Positions 1 to 9,904 of a stretch of DNA of 64,000 bases are shown here, one piece after another. Below the pieces are notes generated by a model. It did no database searches. It saw only the letters and a list, made by a program, of their open reading frames with translations, and was not told the DNA's origin. The position numbers were made by a program, and so were the translations under genes. This DNA is from an uncultured Alphaproteobacteria bacterium (GTDB lineage: Bacteria > Pseudomonadota > Alphaproteobacteria > CAAHEQ01 > UBA3637). How positions within the stretch are numbered: the stretch's first letter is position 1; each line of letters starts with the position of its first letter. The DNA lies in contig CALXVP010000006.1 in the NCBI GenBank assembly GCA_944392125.1, forward strand, positions 1 to 64,000. Direction: 5' to 3'.

Positions 1-1009
1 CAGAACTTGTCGGCTGGCTCACTTTCGGAATATTCACACCTCGCTCGCTTGTGTCATTCAGCTTGGGTGAACTACCTTTTTGTTCAGAATATTGCTTAGG
101 CATCGATTGCTCGTTTCCATTCATAATATCGGACATCAGTTGAGCAGTTCCTTCAGCCTGCTCTCTGGCATTCCCAAATGCAACAGCCCGTTTCCCATAC
201 ACCTCTGCTAAAGCCATCTGTCGCTGCCATTCAGTAGATCCCTCCGGATATTGACTGGCCTGCTTCAAATGCTCTTGCTCCTTTCTGCGAGCCTCTGCTT
301 CCTGTTCCGTTAACTGTTCAATCTTTCGGTGCAGATCATCCAAAGCGACCTGCTGATCTTTCCTAGATAAATGTTCAAAAGCCTCCATCCGTCGTTGATC
401 ATCTGCTCTAGAAGCTTCCTCCATATCCCGATTACGTTTATCAGTATCTTTTCGAAGCTGCTCTATACGTTCTTTGGTGCAAGGTCCATCCATAAATTCT
501 TTTACGGAATTTTCAAACGCCATCTCATACGCTTGCATCTGTTGCTCATATACCTTGCAACTCTCCTCATACGCCGCTTTCGCTTCTAATTGTATCCGAA
601 CTTGCGCTTCCTCTGCTACTCGTTGCATGATCGCCGTCCCGTATGCTGCCGCTTCCGCTGAACGCGTTGTGCTCGTTCCTTGCGTTTCCAACGCTCTATG
701 CACTTGCTCTTGCACTTGTGGCGGATATCGTCCCGCTTCCTGATTCTTGACTTCCTGCGGTAAATCTATCGCTGCTACATATCCTAATAATGAGGCACAT
801 TTTGCCGCTATCTCCGGCGTCGGTGGCTCAGCTAACAGTGAATCTACTTGACTCAGCGTGTTTCGCAATTCCTCAAGATTCCGCTGATAGTTAATCAGCT
901 CCGTCGCTCGTTCTTCCGTTATCCCCGCTTTTGAATCACTTGATAATGGCCTCGCTCGCGGAAAACCCGGTTGGTTTAAGATAATACTTAAAGACTCTTG
1001 CGCACTCAC
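1..1009 (-). CDS. Partial coiled-coil protein of unknown function
   Basis: An open frame runs from a GTG at 1009-1007 to the left edge without a stop, giving 336 visible codons; the C-terminus lies outside the window. The GTG is chosen because GGAGG lies five bases upstream. The product has no signal peptide or membrane segment. It is rich in Glu, Gln, Ala and Arg, with long stretches expected to form coiled coil (about residues 150-300), and includes a cysteine-containing segment near ESCKVYEQQMQAYEM. I do not recognise a family. Its composition resembles the other unknown proteins at 33911-36696, so it may belong to the same lineage-specific set. The open frame and ribosome site support a real gene; function is unknown. 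Confidence 0.7.
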   Translation of the reverse strand, partial: MSAQESLSIILNQPGFPRARPLSSDSKAGITEERATELINYQRNLEELRNTLSQVDSLLAEPPTPEIAAKCASLLGYVAAIDLPQEVKNQEAGRYPPQVQEQVHRALETQGTSTTRSAEAAAYGTAIMQRVAEEAQVRIQLEAKAAYEESCKVYEQQMQAYEMAFENSVKEFMDGPCTKERIEQLRKDTDKRNRDMEEASRADDQRRMEAFEHLSRKDQQVALDDLHRKIEQLTEQEAEARRKEQEHLKQASQYPEGSTEWQRQMALAEVYGKRAVAFGNAREQAEGTAQLMSDIMNGNEQSMPKQYSEQKGSSPKLNDTSERGVNIPKVSQPTSS

Positions 1010-1496
1010 TGTTGCCTCCGTATTAAAGTTTATCTAACGCTCAGAATATCACATTTATACGCAGACGTCAATTATTTTTTTATCCTTATAAATCAAATTA
1101 CTATACAAAATAATTTAAAAATTGGTAAATTTTCCTCTTCAAAAAAGTTAATTTCATGCCCTTTACAAACTGCCTATTTTTATATACTTTTTAATATAAC
1201 AAATTGAATACATTAAAAAAATTTAATTTTGCCCGATTCGCTTCTTTTCAGCAAAAAAAGAACTTCATGCGCTTTTTTTTGAAAAAAATGCGACAAAAGA
1301 TTCGTTTTATTCACATTTTTTAAATAAAAATCAGCGCATTATAAGAAATAAACAAGATAATACGTTTTTTTGAAAAATTTCGTTTTTTTCACTCGACAAC
1401 GCCCCTTATGCCCCGTTTTAACCGGCAATGCGAACGAAATTTATACGAGTCGTTTATCAATTTTAGAAATAGCCACCGCCTTTCCAATCCGATTTC
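1010..1496. other. AT-rich intergenic region, no gene seen
   Basis: This 487-bp stretch lies between the start of the left-edge gene and the end of rnhA. It is very AT-rich with many A and T runs. No convincing open frame, RNA gene or hairpin terminator is visible. It should contain the promoter of the left-edge gene, but I could not pick a single good -35/-10 pair. Confidence 0.5.
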
Positions 1497-1949
1497 TTAT
1501 TTCTCTTTTTGCGGATTGAATAAATCCCGCCCCATACACGCCAATGAATCTACGCGCTCATTTTCGGGATGCCCTGCATGACCTTTCACCCAATGCCATG
1601 TAATTTGATGTCGACTTAATTGACTATCTAATTCCTGCCATAATTCTTGATTTAAAACGGGCTTTTTATCCGCCTTTTTCCAATGATTCTTTTTCCAGCC
1701 CGAAAGCCATTTTTCGCACCCATCCAATACATATTTGCTATCGGTATATAAATCAATTTGACACGGCTCTTTAACAGCCTTTAATCCCTCTATAACAGCC
1801 GTTAATTCCATCTGATTATTCGTTGTTTGCGCACTGCCACCGTAGTTTTCTTTAACGGCTTCTTTATAGCGCAACAGATAACCCCAACCGCCCGGCCCGG
1901 GATTTCCCGAACAGGCGCCATCCGTGTATAATTCAATTCGTTTTTGCAT
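1497..1949 (-). CDS. rnhA: Ribonuclease HI
   Basis: Cytoplasmic endonuclease that cuts the RNA strand of RNA-DNA hybrids, removing R-loops and RNA primers. The 150-residue protein matches the compact bacterial RNase HI length. The four acidic catalytic residues fall at D10 ([16 protein letters not shown]), E48 ([10 protein letters not shown]), D70 (YTDSKYV) and D134 (ENERVDSLA), the same numbering as the E. coli enzyme, with the conserved H124 in [11 protein letters not shown]. The basic handle helix around [12 protein letters not shown] is present. It lies downstream of ptsN on the same strand but beyond a strong hairpin terminator, so it is probably transcribed separately. Confidence 0.97.
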   Translation of the reverse strand: MQKRIELYTDGACSGNPGPGGWGYLLRYKEAVKENYGGSAQTTNNQMELTAVIEGLKAVKEPCQIDLYTDSKYVLDGCEKWLSGWKKNHWKKADKKPVLNQELWQELDSQLSRHQITWHWVKGHAGHPENERVDSLACMGRDLFNPQKEK

Positions 1950-1979
1950 TGTCTCCCATTTAGACTGCCTTATAAATAC

Positions 1980-2020
1980 AAAAAGCCTCCCCGATTCATG
2001 AGAATCAAAGAGGCTTTTTA
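1980..2020 (-). terminator. Intrinsic terminator after ptsN
   Basis: AAAAAGCCTC at 1980-1989 pairs with GAGGCTTTTT at 2010-2019, with a second small pairing (GATTC/GAATC) in the loop. Reading on the minus strand the hairpin ends in a T run, as expected for a Rho-independent terminator of the hpf-ptsN transcript. The A run on the other side makes it potentially bidirectional. Confidence 0.8.
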
Positions 2021-2027
2021 TACGAAA

Positions 2028-2486
2028 TTATTCGTCGTCTTGATCGTTAGACGTGATAATTTGATATAATTCATCCACCGTTGTTGCTTTGCGTAAACGT
2101 GTGGCGATTTCTTCATCCCGCAATAAACGCGATAACCGCGATAATGCTTTCAAATGATCGGCACCCGCATCTTCCGGCACGAGCAACAGGAATACTAAAT
2201 CAACTAATTTCCCGTCAACGGCCTCAAAATCAACCGGACTCACTTTAATAAATGCACAAAAAATCTTATCCATTCCGATAAGGCGCGTATGCGGTAGGGC
2301 TACACCATGGCCGACACCCGTTGTGCCTAACCGTTCACGCTCCGTCAGTGCATCTAATATCACATTTCTGTCAATCCCCGTCTTCGGTGCTGCAATCTCC
2401 GCCAGTTTTTCTAAAACTTGCTTCTTGCTGTCAGCCGTCACATCAGGAACGATTGACTCCTTTGCCAATATATCACAAATTTTCAT
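2028..2486 (-). CDS. ptsN: PTS IIA-like nitrogen regulatory protein PtsN
   Basis: EIIA(Ntr), the terminal phosphoacceptor of the nitrogen-related phosphotransferase system. It is not a sugar transporter; in other proteobacteria it regulates potassium uptake, stress and metabolism. The 152-residue protein is a single PTS_EIIA type 2 domain. The phosphorylated histidine is H66 in GHGVALPHTR, preceded by the typical ERERLGTTGVG segment. It starts 8 bp after the hpf gene, so the two form the hpf-ptsN pair that usually follows rpoN in proteobacteria; rpoN itself is not next to them here. A terminator follows at 1980-2020. Confidence 0.95.
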   Translation of the reverse strand: MKICDILAKESIVPDVTADSKKQVLEKLAEIAAPKTGIDRNVILDALTERERLGTTGVGHGVALPHTRLIGMDKIFCAFIKVSPVDFEAVDGKLVDLVFLLLVPEDAGADHLKALSRLSRLLRDEEIATRLRKATTVDELYQIITSNDQDDE

Positions 2487-2494
2487 ATAACGAC

Positions 2495-3043
2495 CTATTT
2501 GTTTTTCGGATCTACCCAGCCGATATGTCCGTCCGCACGGCGATAGACCATATTTAATCCGCCGTGTGCCGTATTCTTAAACATCAATGCCGGCAAGCCT
2601 TCCAAATCCATCTTCATCACGGCTTCACTGACTGTGCATACCGGTAATTGCGTTTGCATTTCGGCAATGATAATCGGGGCATCTGCCACCTCTTCCACTT
2701 CCGCCGGCGTTTCAATAACCGACATATCCACCATTTCCACAACCGGTGCTTTGTGATCCACAATCTTGTTCTTATACTTGCGTAATTGACGCGCAATCCG
2801 CGAAACGGCTCCGTCTAACGACGCATACGCATCTGCCGATGTGGCCGATGAACGAATGAGCGCGCCCGTTTTCGGGTGAACCGTTACTTCCGTTTTAATA
2901 TCGGAGCCATCTTTCGTGACCTTCACATCAGCGCTGACGGCTTCATCAAAATACTTGGATACTGCCGCATCTAATGCCCCCTCGGCATAGACACGGAAAT
3001 TATCACCTAAATTGATTTGTTGTCCGGAAATTAATATTTGCAT
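2495..3043 (-). CDS. hpf: Ribosome hibernation promoting factor, long form
   Basis: Binds the 30S decoding site and, in the long form, promotes dimerisation of 70S ribosomes into inactive 100S particles in starvation. Residues 1 to about 100 form the S30AE fold (start MQILISGQQINLGDN, then VTKDGSDIKTEVTVH). Residues about 130-182 form the dimerising C-terminal domain, ending in VYRRADGHIGWVDPKNK. The 182-residue length marks the long type usual in alphaproteobacteria. It is the first gene of the hpf-ptsN operon. Its promoter must lie in the short gap shared with the divergent hemW gene. Confidence 0.94.
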   Translation of the reverse strand: MQILISGQQINLGDNFRVYAEGALDAAVSKYFDEAVSADVKVTKDGSDIKTEVTVHPKTGALIRSSATSADAYASLDGAVSRIARQLRKYKNKIVDHKAPVVEMVDMSVIETPAEVEEVADAPIIIAEMQTQLPVCTVSEAVMKMDLEGLPALMFKNTAHGGLNMVYRRADGHIGWVDPKNK

Positions 3044-3130
3044 TTTCTTTTTCTTTCCTGTTATATAAATACTAAATTGAACCTAGGTTTTTTATCCTAG
3101 CGTGTTTTAAATGAAATGTCAAGGGGTGTT

Positions 3131-4240
3131 ATGAAGGCTTTCTTTCGTCCGTTATGCGGTATTTATGTTCATTGGCCGTATTGTCTTTCAAAATGTCCGT
3201 ATTGCGATTTTGCAAGCCGTGTATGCAAAAATCCCGATTATGATGCCTTACTCAAAGGCTATGAGCGCGATATTTTGATTTTTAAAGAAAAGATGCCCCA
3301 TCCGCCCTTGATAACAAGCCTCTATTTCGGCGGAGGCACCCCCTCTTTGATGCCGATTTTGTTTTTTGACTCTTTCATGACGTTGCTTCAAAAAAATTTT
3401 TCTTTTGCTCCCGATATTGAAATTTCGCTGGAAGCCAATCCCGATGCCGTCACACAAGAAAAAATGCGCGATTTTAAACAAGCGGGCGTTAATCGCTTAT
3501 CTATCGGCGTGCAAGCCCTGAACGAATCGGATTTGCGTTTTCTCGGTCGCCGACATTCACTTGCCCGCGCGCTTGACTGCGTCCATGAAGCGCAAAACGT
3601 GTTTGATAATTTGAATATTGACTTAATTTATGCGCGTCCGAATCAAACACTTTCAGATTGGGAAAAAGAATTAAAAGAAGCGTTATCCTTAAATCTGCCA
3701 CACTACTCTCTTTATCAATTAACCATTGAAGAAAATACCGTTTTCGGGAAAAAAGGTATTCTCTCCGCTACCGAAGAAACAGCCGTTGCGCTTTATGAGT
3801 TGACAAATGAACTGATGCGCACACATCACGTTCCCGATTATGAAATTTCAAACTATGCCCGTGCGGGGTTTGAGTGTCGCCATAATTTAACATATTGGCA
3901 CTATGCGGATTATTTGGGGCTGGGCCCCTCCGCCCAAGGACGAATCGCAGGATTTGAAACCGTTAATCCGCGCACACCCGCCGATTGGCTCGCCAAGGGG
4001 CCGTCATTAACGAAATTAACACCGCTTGAAACGGCACAAGAACGCGTCATCATGGGACTCCGCTTAAAAAACAGCGGGTTTCCGTGCTCTCAACTGGCTC
4101 AAAGCGGGATTCAAAAGGCCTGCGAAAATGGGTGGGGCTATGTGTCCGATAATTTATTTTATCCGACAAAGAGCGGTTTTTTAATGCTCAATCAGCTGAT
4201 TTTACTGGTGGCACCCGATTCGATTCCGACCGAACAATAA
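3131..4240 (+). CDS. hemW: Radical SAM heme chaperone HemW
   Basis: Member of the HemN/HemW radical SAM family; HemW carries a [4Fe-4S] cluster and delivers heme, and is usually not itself a coproporphyrinogen oxidase. The cluster motif CX3CX2C is seen as YCLSKCPYCDF (cysteines 18, 22 and 25 from the start chosen), followed by the GGGTPS SAM-binding segment and the YQLTIEENTVF region typical of the family. I choose ATG 3131 over ATG 3116 because AAGGGG lies just upstream; the upstream choice would add five residues. The chosen product is 369 residues, normal for HemW. It is convergent with the next gene, with one base between their stops. Confidence 0.92.
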   Translation: MKAFFRPLCGIYVHWPYCLSKCPYCDFASRVCKNPDYDALLKGYERDILIFKEKMPHPPLITSLYFGGGTPSLMPILFFDSFMTLLQKNFSFAPDIEISLEANPDAVTQEKMRDFKQAGVNRLSIGVQALNESDLRFLGRRHSLARALDCVHEAQNVFDNLNIDLIYARPNQTLSDWEKELKEALSLNLPHYSLYQLTIEENTVFGKKGILSATEETAVALYELTNELMRTHHVPDYEISNYARAGFECRHNLTYWHYADYLGLGPSAQGRIAGFETVNPRTPADWLAKGPSLTKLTPLETAQERVIMGLRLKNSGFPCSQLAQSGIQKACENGWGYVSDNLFYPTKSGFLMLNQLILLVAPDSIPTEQ

Positions 4241-4241
4241 A

Positions 4242-5069
4242 CTATTTGCCCGCCAACCACTCTGCCATTGCATCGGCAAATCCGTAGTCCGATAAATCAT
4301 TATGCCCGGCTTTTTCCGTTGCAAAGAAGGTTTTCGGTTCAGATGCCTCATTATATAATTGCCAACCCTCTTCAAACGGGACAATTTTGTCTTTCTTGCC
4401 GTGCGCAATCATCAACCGCGTGTTAATTTCTTTAATATACCGATACGAGGGATATTTATTTTTCAGCAGGTGCTTTACGGGAACCAGATTGAAAAAATAC
4501 CGCTCGCCGACCGATTCCGCCGAGTAAAACGGGGCTTCCAACACAACACCCGCAAACGCTTCTTCCTGTCCGCGTTTGGCCGATGTGTAAACCGATAAGT
4601 ATGTGCCCATGGAATGCCCGTATAACACAATATCTTTATTTCGCATACCTTGTCCGTTCAAATACTTAACAGCCGTTTCGGCATCTTCTTCCATGGATGA
4701 TTGCGAGGGTTTTCCTTTTAAATCGCCATATCCGCGATATTCGGGCAACAAAATACCGTAGCCTTTCTCATAAAGCATTTTCACCGGTTGACGCAAACCG
4801 TGATGTTCAACATTATAAGCATTCCCGTGAAAGTATATCACCGTTTTCTTCCCTTTTTTGGCAGGACGATACCAAGCGTATAACTTTTCCCCGCTCGGCA
4901 AAAAATAAGAAACTTCTTTCATCTCGGGAAACAGAGCGGTTAATTCTGCCGTTTCGGAACCGCGTCGCGTGGGATGATATAAAAACGAATCTTGTGTCAC
5001 ATACAAAATGCCCACAAAAACAGCATATACGGCTACCGCTCCCGCTACAATCACTCCTGCTTTTATCAT
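4242..5069 (-). CDS. Membrane-anchored alpha/beta hydrolase
   Basis: A 275-residue serine hydrolase of the Bem46/ABHD13-like type. An N-terminal hydrophobic segment (residues about 4-24) should anchor it in the inner membrane with the enzyme domain outside the cytoplasm. The fold shows the oxyanion strand VIYFHGNAYN, the nucleophile elbow YGHSMGTYL (Ser153), the acid segment IAHGKKDKIVPFE and the C-terminal histidine in AGHNDLSDYG. The natural substrate cannot be told from sequence; esterase, thioesterase or lipase activities are all found in this family. It is converging on hemW and is not evidently in an operon. Confidence 0.85.
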   Translation of the reverse strand: MIKAGVIVAGAVAVYAVFVGILYVTQDSFLYHPTRRGSETAELTALFPEMKEVSYFLPSGEKLYAWYRPAKKGKKTVIYFHGNAYNVEHHGLRQPVKMLYEKGYGILLPEYRGYGDLKGKPSQSSMEEDAETAVKYLNGQGMRNKDIVLYGHSMGTYLSVYTSAKRGQEEAFAGVVLEAPFYSAESVGERYFFNLVPVKHLLKNKYPSYRYIKEINTRLMIAHGKKDKIVPFEEGWQLYNEASEPKTFFATEKAGHNDLSDYGFADAMAEWLAGK

Positions 5070-5234
5070 CTCTTTAACTCCCGTTTCTTCTTTTGTTTTC
5101 CGCTTTATTATCTTGTTTTCCGGTTTGTTATCCCCTGGCTTCCTGCTCTTTCCGCTCTGCTCCGCATAGCCCTTGCGCCTGCTTCCCGTTTACTTGAAAC
5201 CGACATTCTTGCGCCTATCCGATACACCCTGTTT

Positions 5235-7265
5235 TTATGCCATATCCGTTAGCGACATTTCCTCCAATTTCTGTATCCTATCGCGCAATTTGGCGGCTTC
5301 TTCAAAATTCAAATCATCGGCCGCTTTCAGCATTTGTTTACGCAACTTTTCAATAATATCGGGCAGATTTTCAATCACTTCTACTTCCGTTTGCACCGTT
5401 GCCTCACTTTGATTACCGCCCACTAAATCATTAAAGTCCCGAATCAAATCCGGCACCGCTTTTTCTATGCCTTTCGGTTGAATATGATGCTCGGCATTAA
5501 ACGCCATTTGTTTGGCCCGCCTGCGATTCGTTTCGCCAACAGCCGTTTCTATGGACTTTGTCATCTTATCGGCATACAAAATCACGCGTCCGTTCACATT
5601 CCGTGCCGCTCGTCCGATTGTTTGAATGAGCGAGGTCGCCGAACGCAAAAAGCCCTCTTTATCCGCGTCTAAAATGGCTACCAACTCCACTTCCGGAATA
5701 TCCAATCCCTCGCGCAACAGGTTAATCCCGACCAAAACTTCAAACGTCCCCAACCGCAAATCCCGCAAAATTTGGATTCGCTCCAACGTATCAATATCCG
5801 AATGTAAATACCGAACTTTTATCCCGTTTTCAGATAAATACTCCGTTAAATCTTCCGCCATTTTCTTCGTCAGCGTTGTTACGAGCACCCGTCCGCCGTG
5901 TTGCGATACCTCATGACACTCCGCCATCAAGTCTTCCACCTGCCCTGCAACGGGGCGAATAATACATTCGGGATCCAGTAATCCGGTCGGACGAATAATT
6001 TGCTCCGTAAAGACTCCTTTTGTCTGTTCCAATTCAAACGGCCCCGGTGTGGCCGACACAAAAATCGTTTTCGGCCTCATTTTATTCCATTCTTCAAACT
6101 TCAGCGGACGGTTATCTTTACAACTCGGCAACCGAAATCCATACTCCGATAACGTGCTTTTCCGCGCAAAGTCGCCCCGATACATAGCGCCCAACTGCGG
6201 AATTGTAACGTGGCTTTCATCCACAAATACAATCGCATCATTCGGCAGATACTCAAATAATGTCGGCGGGGCTTCACCGGCCTTACGGCCCGTCAAGTGG
6301 CGCGAATAGTTTTCAATTCCCTTACATGAGCCTGTGGCTTCCAACATTTCCAAATCATACCGCGTGCGCGATGCTAACCGCTGGGCTTCCAAAACTTTTC
6401 CCTCCGATTCAAAAAAAGCCAATCTGTCTTTTAACTCTGCCCGAATAGTCTTGATTGCCTGCGATAAAGCGGGACGCGGTGTTACATAGTGGCTGGCCGG
6501 GAAAACCGTTATCTCGGGCAATTCTAATTTCTTTTTCCCCGTCAACGGATCAAATTCAAATATGGATTCAATTTCATCCCCGAAAAACATCAATCGCCAA
6601 GCCAAATCATCATAGTGGGAGGGGAAAATATCCAACACATCACCGTTCAACCGAAAATTGCCCCGTTCAAAAGCAATATCGTTACGTTTATACTGCAATT
6701 CTACCAACTGACGCACAATATCCCGCGGATCAACTTCTTCCCCCTTACGCAACGAAAACGCCATAGAAGAATACGATTCTGCCGAGCCTAAACCGTAAAT
6801 ACACGAAACGGAAGAGACAATAATAACATCTCGCCGTTCCAGAATATGACGCGTTGCCGCATGCCGTAATCTATCAATTTGTTCATTGATGGCCGAATCT
6901 TTTTCAATATACGTATCCGTTCGCGGAATATACGCTTCGGGTTGGTAATAATCATAATACGAAACAAAATACTCAACGGCGTTTTCGGGGAAAAAAGTTT
7001 TCATTTCGGCATACAGTTGCGCCGCCAACGTTTTATTATGCGCCAAAATCAAAGCCGGACGTTGCATTTCGTTAATAATGTGCGCCATGGTAAACGTTTT
7101 ACCCGATCCCGTAATACCGAGTAATACTTGATTTTTCTTTTCGGCGTGCAGACCCGCTACCAACTCACGAATGGCTTCGGGTTGATCTCCTGCCGGCTGA
7201 AATGCCGATTTCAATTTAAATCCCGCATCGCCCGTCAAAGCGGGCTTTTCATACATTGGTATCAT
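5235..7265 (-). CDS. uvrB: UvrABC system protein B
   Basis: Damage-verifying helicase-like subunit of nucleotide excision repair. It takes DNA from UvrA and recruits UvrC. The 676 residues include the Walker A motif [12 protein letters not shown] (residues about 49-60), the damage-probing beta-hairpin with [11 protein letters not shown], the DESH box, helicase motifs QTIGRAARN, and a C-terminal UVR domain ([23 protein letters not shown] split here as [12 protein letters not shown] and [10 protein letters not shown]) that contacts UvrC. ATG 7265 has AGAGG seven bases upstream; a second ATG follows three codons later. Length and motifs are typical, and no oddity is seen. Confidence 0.98.
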   Translation of the reverse strand: MIPMYEKPALTGDAGFKLKSAFQPAGDQPEAIRELVAGLHAEKKNQVLLGITGSGKTFTMAHIINEMQRPALILAHNKTLAAQLYAEMKTFFPENAVEYFVSYYDYYQPEAYIPRTDTYIEKDSAINEQIDRLRHAATRHILERRDVIIVSSVSCIYGLGSAESYSSMAFSLRKGEEVDPRDIVRQLVELQYKRNDIAFERGNFRLNGDVLDIFPSHYDDLAWRLMFFGDEIESIFEFDPLTGKKKLELPEITVFPASHYVTPRPALSQAIKTIRAELKDRLAFFESEGKVLEAQRLASRTRYDLEMLEATGSCKGIENYSRHLTGRKAGEAPPTLFEYLPNDAIVFVDESHVTIPQLGAMYRGDFARKSTLSEYGFRLPSCKDNRPLKFEEWNKMRPKTIFVSATPGPFELEQTKGVFTEQIIRPTGLLDPECIIRPVAGQVEDLMAECHEVSQHGGRVLVTTLTKKMAEDLTEYLSENGIKVRYLHSDIDTLERIQILRDLRLGTFEVLVGINLLREGLDIPEVELVAILDADKEGFLRSATSLIQTIGRAARNVNGRVILYADKMTKSIETAVGETNRRRAKQMAFNAEHHIQPKGIEKAVPDLIRDFNDLVGGNQSEATVQTEVEVIENLPDIIEKLRKQMLKAADDLNFEEAAKLRDRIQKLEEMSLTDMA

Positions 7266-7315
7266 CTTTTCATCCTCTTATATCGGATAAATTATTTTCC
7301 GAACCTTGGCAGACA

Positions 7316-8698
7316 CTATTTTGCTTTTTTCGTTGCCCGCGATGGGTGGTTTTTTGTTGTTTGTTTTTTGCTTTGTTTTGTTTGGGCGGACTTTTTTTGC
7401 ACAGAACGTGCCGATTTTGAATGTGTTACAACCGTTTTCTTTGATGGCGTAACAAAAGCGTTTGCAGATTGTTCACCAGCTTGTGCGGGGAACGACGCAT
7501 CGGCCATACGCTCGGTTGTATCCGACACACTATCCTTATTTGAAACACCGTCGGAAGTAAACTTCATAGTTTGAGAAGACTCTTTGCCGACCGCACCTTG
7601 AAAAACAGATGGCTTTTCCTCCTGTTGCGGTTGTTTGAGTTGCAACGTTTTGATTTCACGCACCAATGTTTGCCAGCCGTTTTTAGCATCTTTACCCAAA
7701 TTTTTGAAGGAGACTTTGGCTGTATTTCGTGTGAATCCGATAAACATGCCATACAAAATAATAACCGACATTACTAAACTAACACCAAAATATTGCATGG
7801 AACTTTGCATACCTAAAATACCGATTATTCCCGTCAACAAAACAGCATAAAACACCTTTTGAAAAACCTTTTTGGGTGATAGTTGCAAACCGAATGCCCG
7901 CTCGGTTAAAAACGGCACTTGCAACGGAAATAACTGCCGATACCGATATAAATTTAACCCAACCGCAATCACGCTTTCCATCATCGGATATCCCAGCATA
8001 ATTAACACATACACCCCATTTGGCATCACGGCCAACCGCATAAAGAAATAACCGGCAATAAACGTAACCACAAAAATCATCGGGAATCCCATCCAAAAGA
8101 ACCCGACTTTTTTAAATAAAATCAATGAAATTAGAATTAACGTTAACACCGTTGCAAAAAACGGAAACATGCCGAGCGGAAAAATGCCGAAAATACCGAC
8201 GGACATCAACAAAAACAATAAAAAGAAAGCCATACTCAAAATATAACTTTCCATCGGCACTCGATCTATTTCCGTAAAGAAAAGAATAAAAAACGTCCAC
8301 ACGCCGGCGAGAATAATACGCATAAATGCGTCGCTCCACCATGCCGATAAGCCGAACAACGGACTCGGCAACAAACAAAGCGCTACCAAACACAAAGCAA
8401 ATAAGCAGGCCGATTGCGTAATCAGCGATTTTCCGAACAACATCGGCATTCCCGACAACCCCGTCAACATTAAAAAGAAAATCGCCCACTCTTTCGGGAA
8501 AAGCGTCGGCACGCCGAGCCATAAAGCAACACCTTGTTGCACCAGCAAAGCAACCGTCAATAAAATGGCGCACCCCCAAGAGAGCGGTAAGAGCGAAACT
8601 TCTTGCGTTCTTTTACGCAAAAACGGTATCAAAAAACCGCCGACACTCGCCAAAAATAAAACGCCGACCGATAATAAAATGCCTAACTGTGTATACAC
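7316..8698 (-). CDS. Polytopic membrane protein with lysine-rich tail, possibly GT4-like
   Basis: A 460-residue protein with about ten hydrophobic segments in residues 1-320, then a soluble tail of about 130 residues that becomes very rich in Lys, Ser, Thr and Gln (ending RATKKAK). I do not recognise it with certainty. One stretch near residue 235, YPMMESVIAVGLNLYRYRQ followed by a PFLTERAF segment, resembles the late loop of WecA/MraY-type phosphosugar transferases (DxxxVxxxRxxxGxSPFxxDRxHLHH). However, the catalytic aspartates and the HLHH motif are absent, so a degenerate GT4-like relative is only a guess. It lies between uvrB and infA with no obvious partner. Confidence 0.75.
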   Translation of the reverse strand: MYTQLGILLSVGVLFLASVGGFLIPFLRKRTQEVSLLPLSWGCAILLTVALLVQQGVALWLGVPTLFPKEWAIFFLMLTGLSGMPMLFGKSLITQSACLFALCLVALCLLPSPLFGLSAWWSDAFMRIILAGVWTFFILFFTEIDRVPMESYILSMAFFLLFLLMSVGIFGIFPLGMFPFFATVLTLILISLILFKKVGFFWMGFPMIFVVTFIAGYFFMRLAVMPNGVYVLIMLGYPMMESVIAVGLNLYRYRQLFPLQVPFLTERAFGLQLSPKKVFQKVFYAVLLTGIIGILGMQSSMQYFGVSLVMSVIILYGMFIGFTRNTAKVSFKNLGKDAKNGWQTLVREIKTLQLKQPQQEEKPSVFQGAVGKESSQTMKFTSDGVSNKDSVSDTTERMADASFPAQAGEQSANAFVTPSKKTVVTHSKSARSVQKKSAQTKQSKKQTTKNHPSRATKKAK

Positions 8699-8762
8699 CG
8701 AACGCCTCCCTTTTGTTCATGGGCAACAAAATGCGCGCCGTTTCTTCACGCAGTTGCCGATT

Positions 8763-8984
8763 TTATGCTTTATGACGGAATGCAATACGCCCTTTTGATA
8801 AATCATACGGCGTCATTTCAATTTCAACTTTATCGCCCACCATCACGCGAATCCGAAACTTGCGCATTTTTCCCGAAGTATGCGCAATAATTTCGTGGCC
8901 GTTTTCCAGCGTTACGCGAAAAGTTGCATTCGGCAGTGCTTCCGTCACGGTTCCCGTAAATTGCAAAACTTCTTCTTTTGCCAT
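8763..8984 (-). CDS. infA: Translation initiation factor IF-1
   Basis: Small OB-fold protein that occupies the ribosomal A site during initiation. The 73-residue product starts [19 protein letters not shown] and contains the S1-like core [20 protein letters not shown] and the GRIAFR ending typical of IF-1. A ribosome site, AGGAGA, precedes the ATG. It stands alone here between a membrane protein gene and the nitroreductase gene. Confidence 0.97.
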   Translation of the reverse strand: MAKEEVLQFTGTVTEALPNATFRVTLENGHEIIAHTSGKMRKFRIRVMVGDKVEIEMTPYDLSKGRIAFRHKA

Positions 8985-9125
8985 CCTGACTTCTCCTTAC
9001 ATCTTCAAAATAATGAATAGTTAGGCGGATTATATATTTTTTTCTTTTTAAATGCAAGTAAAAAATATCCCCTCGCAAAAAAGAAATTTGCGAATTTATG
9101 GATTAACCGTTCAACTTTTTAAGAC

Positions 9126-9171
9126 GGTATCCGTTTATTTTATGCCCTTGAGCCAATCAAAAACGGATACC
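9126..9171. repeat. Perfect 11-bp inverted repeat
   Basis: GGTATCCGTTT at 9126-9136 is the exact reverse complement of AAACGGATACC at 9161-9171, with a 24-base loop. It lies just after the stop of the exported nitroreductase gene. It could end or stabilise that transcript, but no clear T run follows on the minus strand, so its role is unproven. Confidence 0.5.
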
Positions 9172-9183
9172 TTATTAGAGCCG

Positions 9184-9792
9184 TCAAGCCGGTTTTCGTC
9201 CGATTGTGAGCGAAACGATAATAGCCTGCGAATCATCTAACTGCAATTCTTTGGCCAACGCCTCATTATCTACCAATCCGCGCACCACCTGATTTAATCC
9301 TGCCGAAACACAATACAAAGCCGCATTTTGATAAGCGGAGCCGGCGTGCATACCGTCATATTTACCGCCATCACCCACAAATATCAACGTCAACGGCGCA
9401 ACACCAGCATAAGCTTGCTTTTCAGCCAATAACGGGCGCAAATCTTTATTGCTCACTTCCACCAATTTATTCCCTGTCGCATCGTAAAGAAAAGCCCCTT
9501 TCGGTGTCAAAGCATAAACACGCAGATTTTGCAGATTGCGCGCCGTTGGTATTGTGCGTTTACCATCGGGCGATGAAATACCGTAAGCACTCCACAATAT
9601 ATTTGAAACAATTTGTAAATCCAATTCTTCCGGTGAAAATGTCCGCTCCGAACGTCGCGCGCTGATAACGTCCATCAACGGCATACCACCGCTTGTTTGC
9701 GGTGTCGGCAAAGAAATATCCATCGCAAATGATGTGGCTGTATAAAATACAATACCTAAAATAAACGCTGTCTTATTCATAAATTGTTTCAT
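9184..9792 (-). CDS. Exported nitroreductase/SagB-type flavoprotein
   Basis: A 202-residue protein of the FMN-dependent nitroreductase superfamily. The N-terminus (MKQFMNKTAFILGIVFY, then ATSFA) is a Sec signal peptide with likely cleavage near residue 23, so the mature enzyme would be periplasmic or surface-exposed. Family signs are SARRSERTFSPEELDL near the mature N-terminus (FMN phosphate contact), LWSAYGISSPDG, IPTARNLQNLRVYAL, and HAGSAYQNAALYCVSAGLN. The layout is closer to small SagB-like nitroreductases than to NfsA or NfsB. The electron donor and substrate are unknown. Family members are usually cytosolic, so the signal peptide is the odd feature. Confidence 0.85.
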   Translation of the reverse strand: MKQFMNKTAFILGIVFYTATSFAMDISLPTPQTSGGMPLMDVISARRSERTFSPEELDLQIVSNILWSAYGISSPDGKRTIPTARNLQNLRVYALTPKGAFLYDATGNKLVEVSNKDLRPLLAEKQAYAGVAPLTLIFVGDGGKYDGMHAGSAYQNAALYCVSAGLNQVVRGLVDNEALAKELQLDDSQAIIVSLTIGRKPA

Positions 9793-9904
9793 AGTCCCTC
9801 CGTTTAGTCATTAAACAAGTCTATTTTCGGCAAATCATTGGGGTTGTCAAGCAAAAAAAGCAACCCCGTATGGTGGCAAAATATGCCGTCGGTCAGAACC
9901 GATT

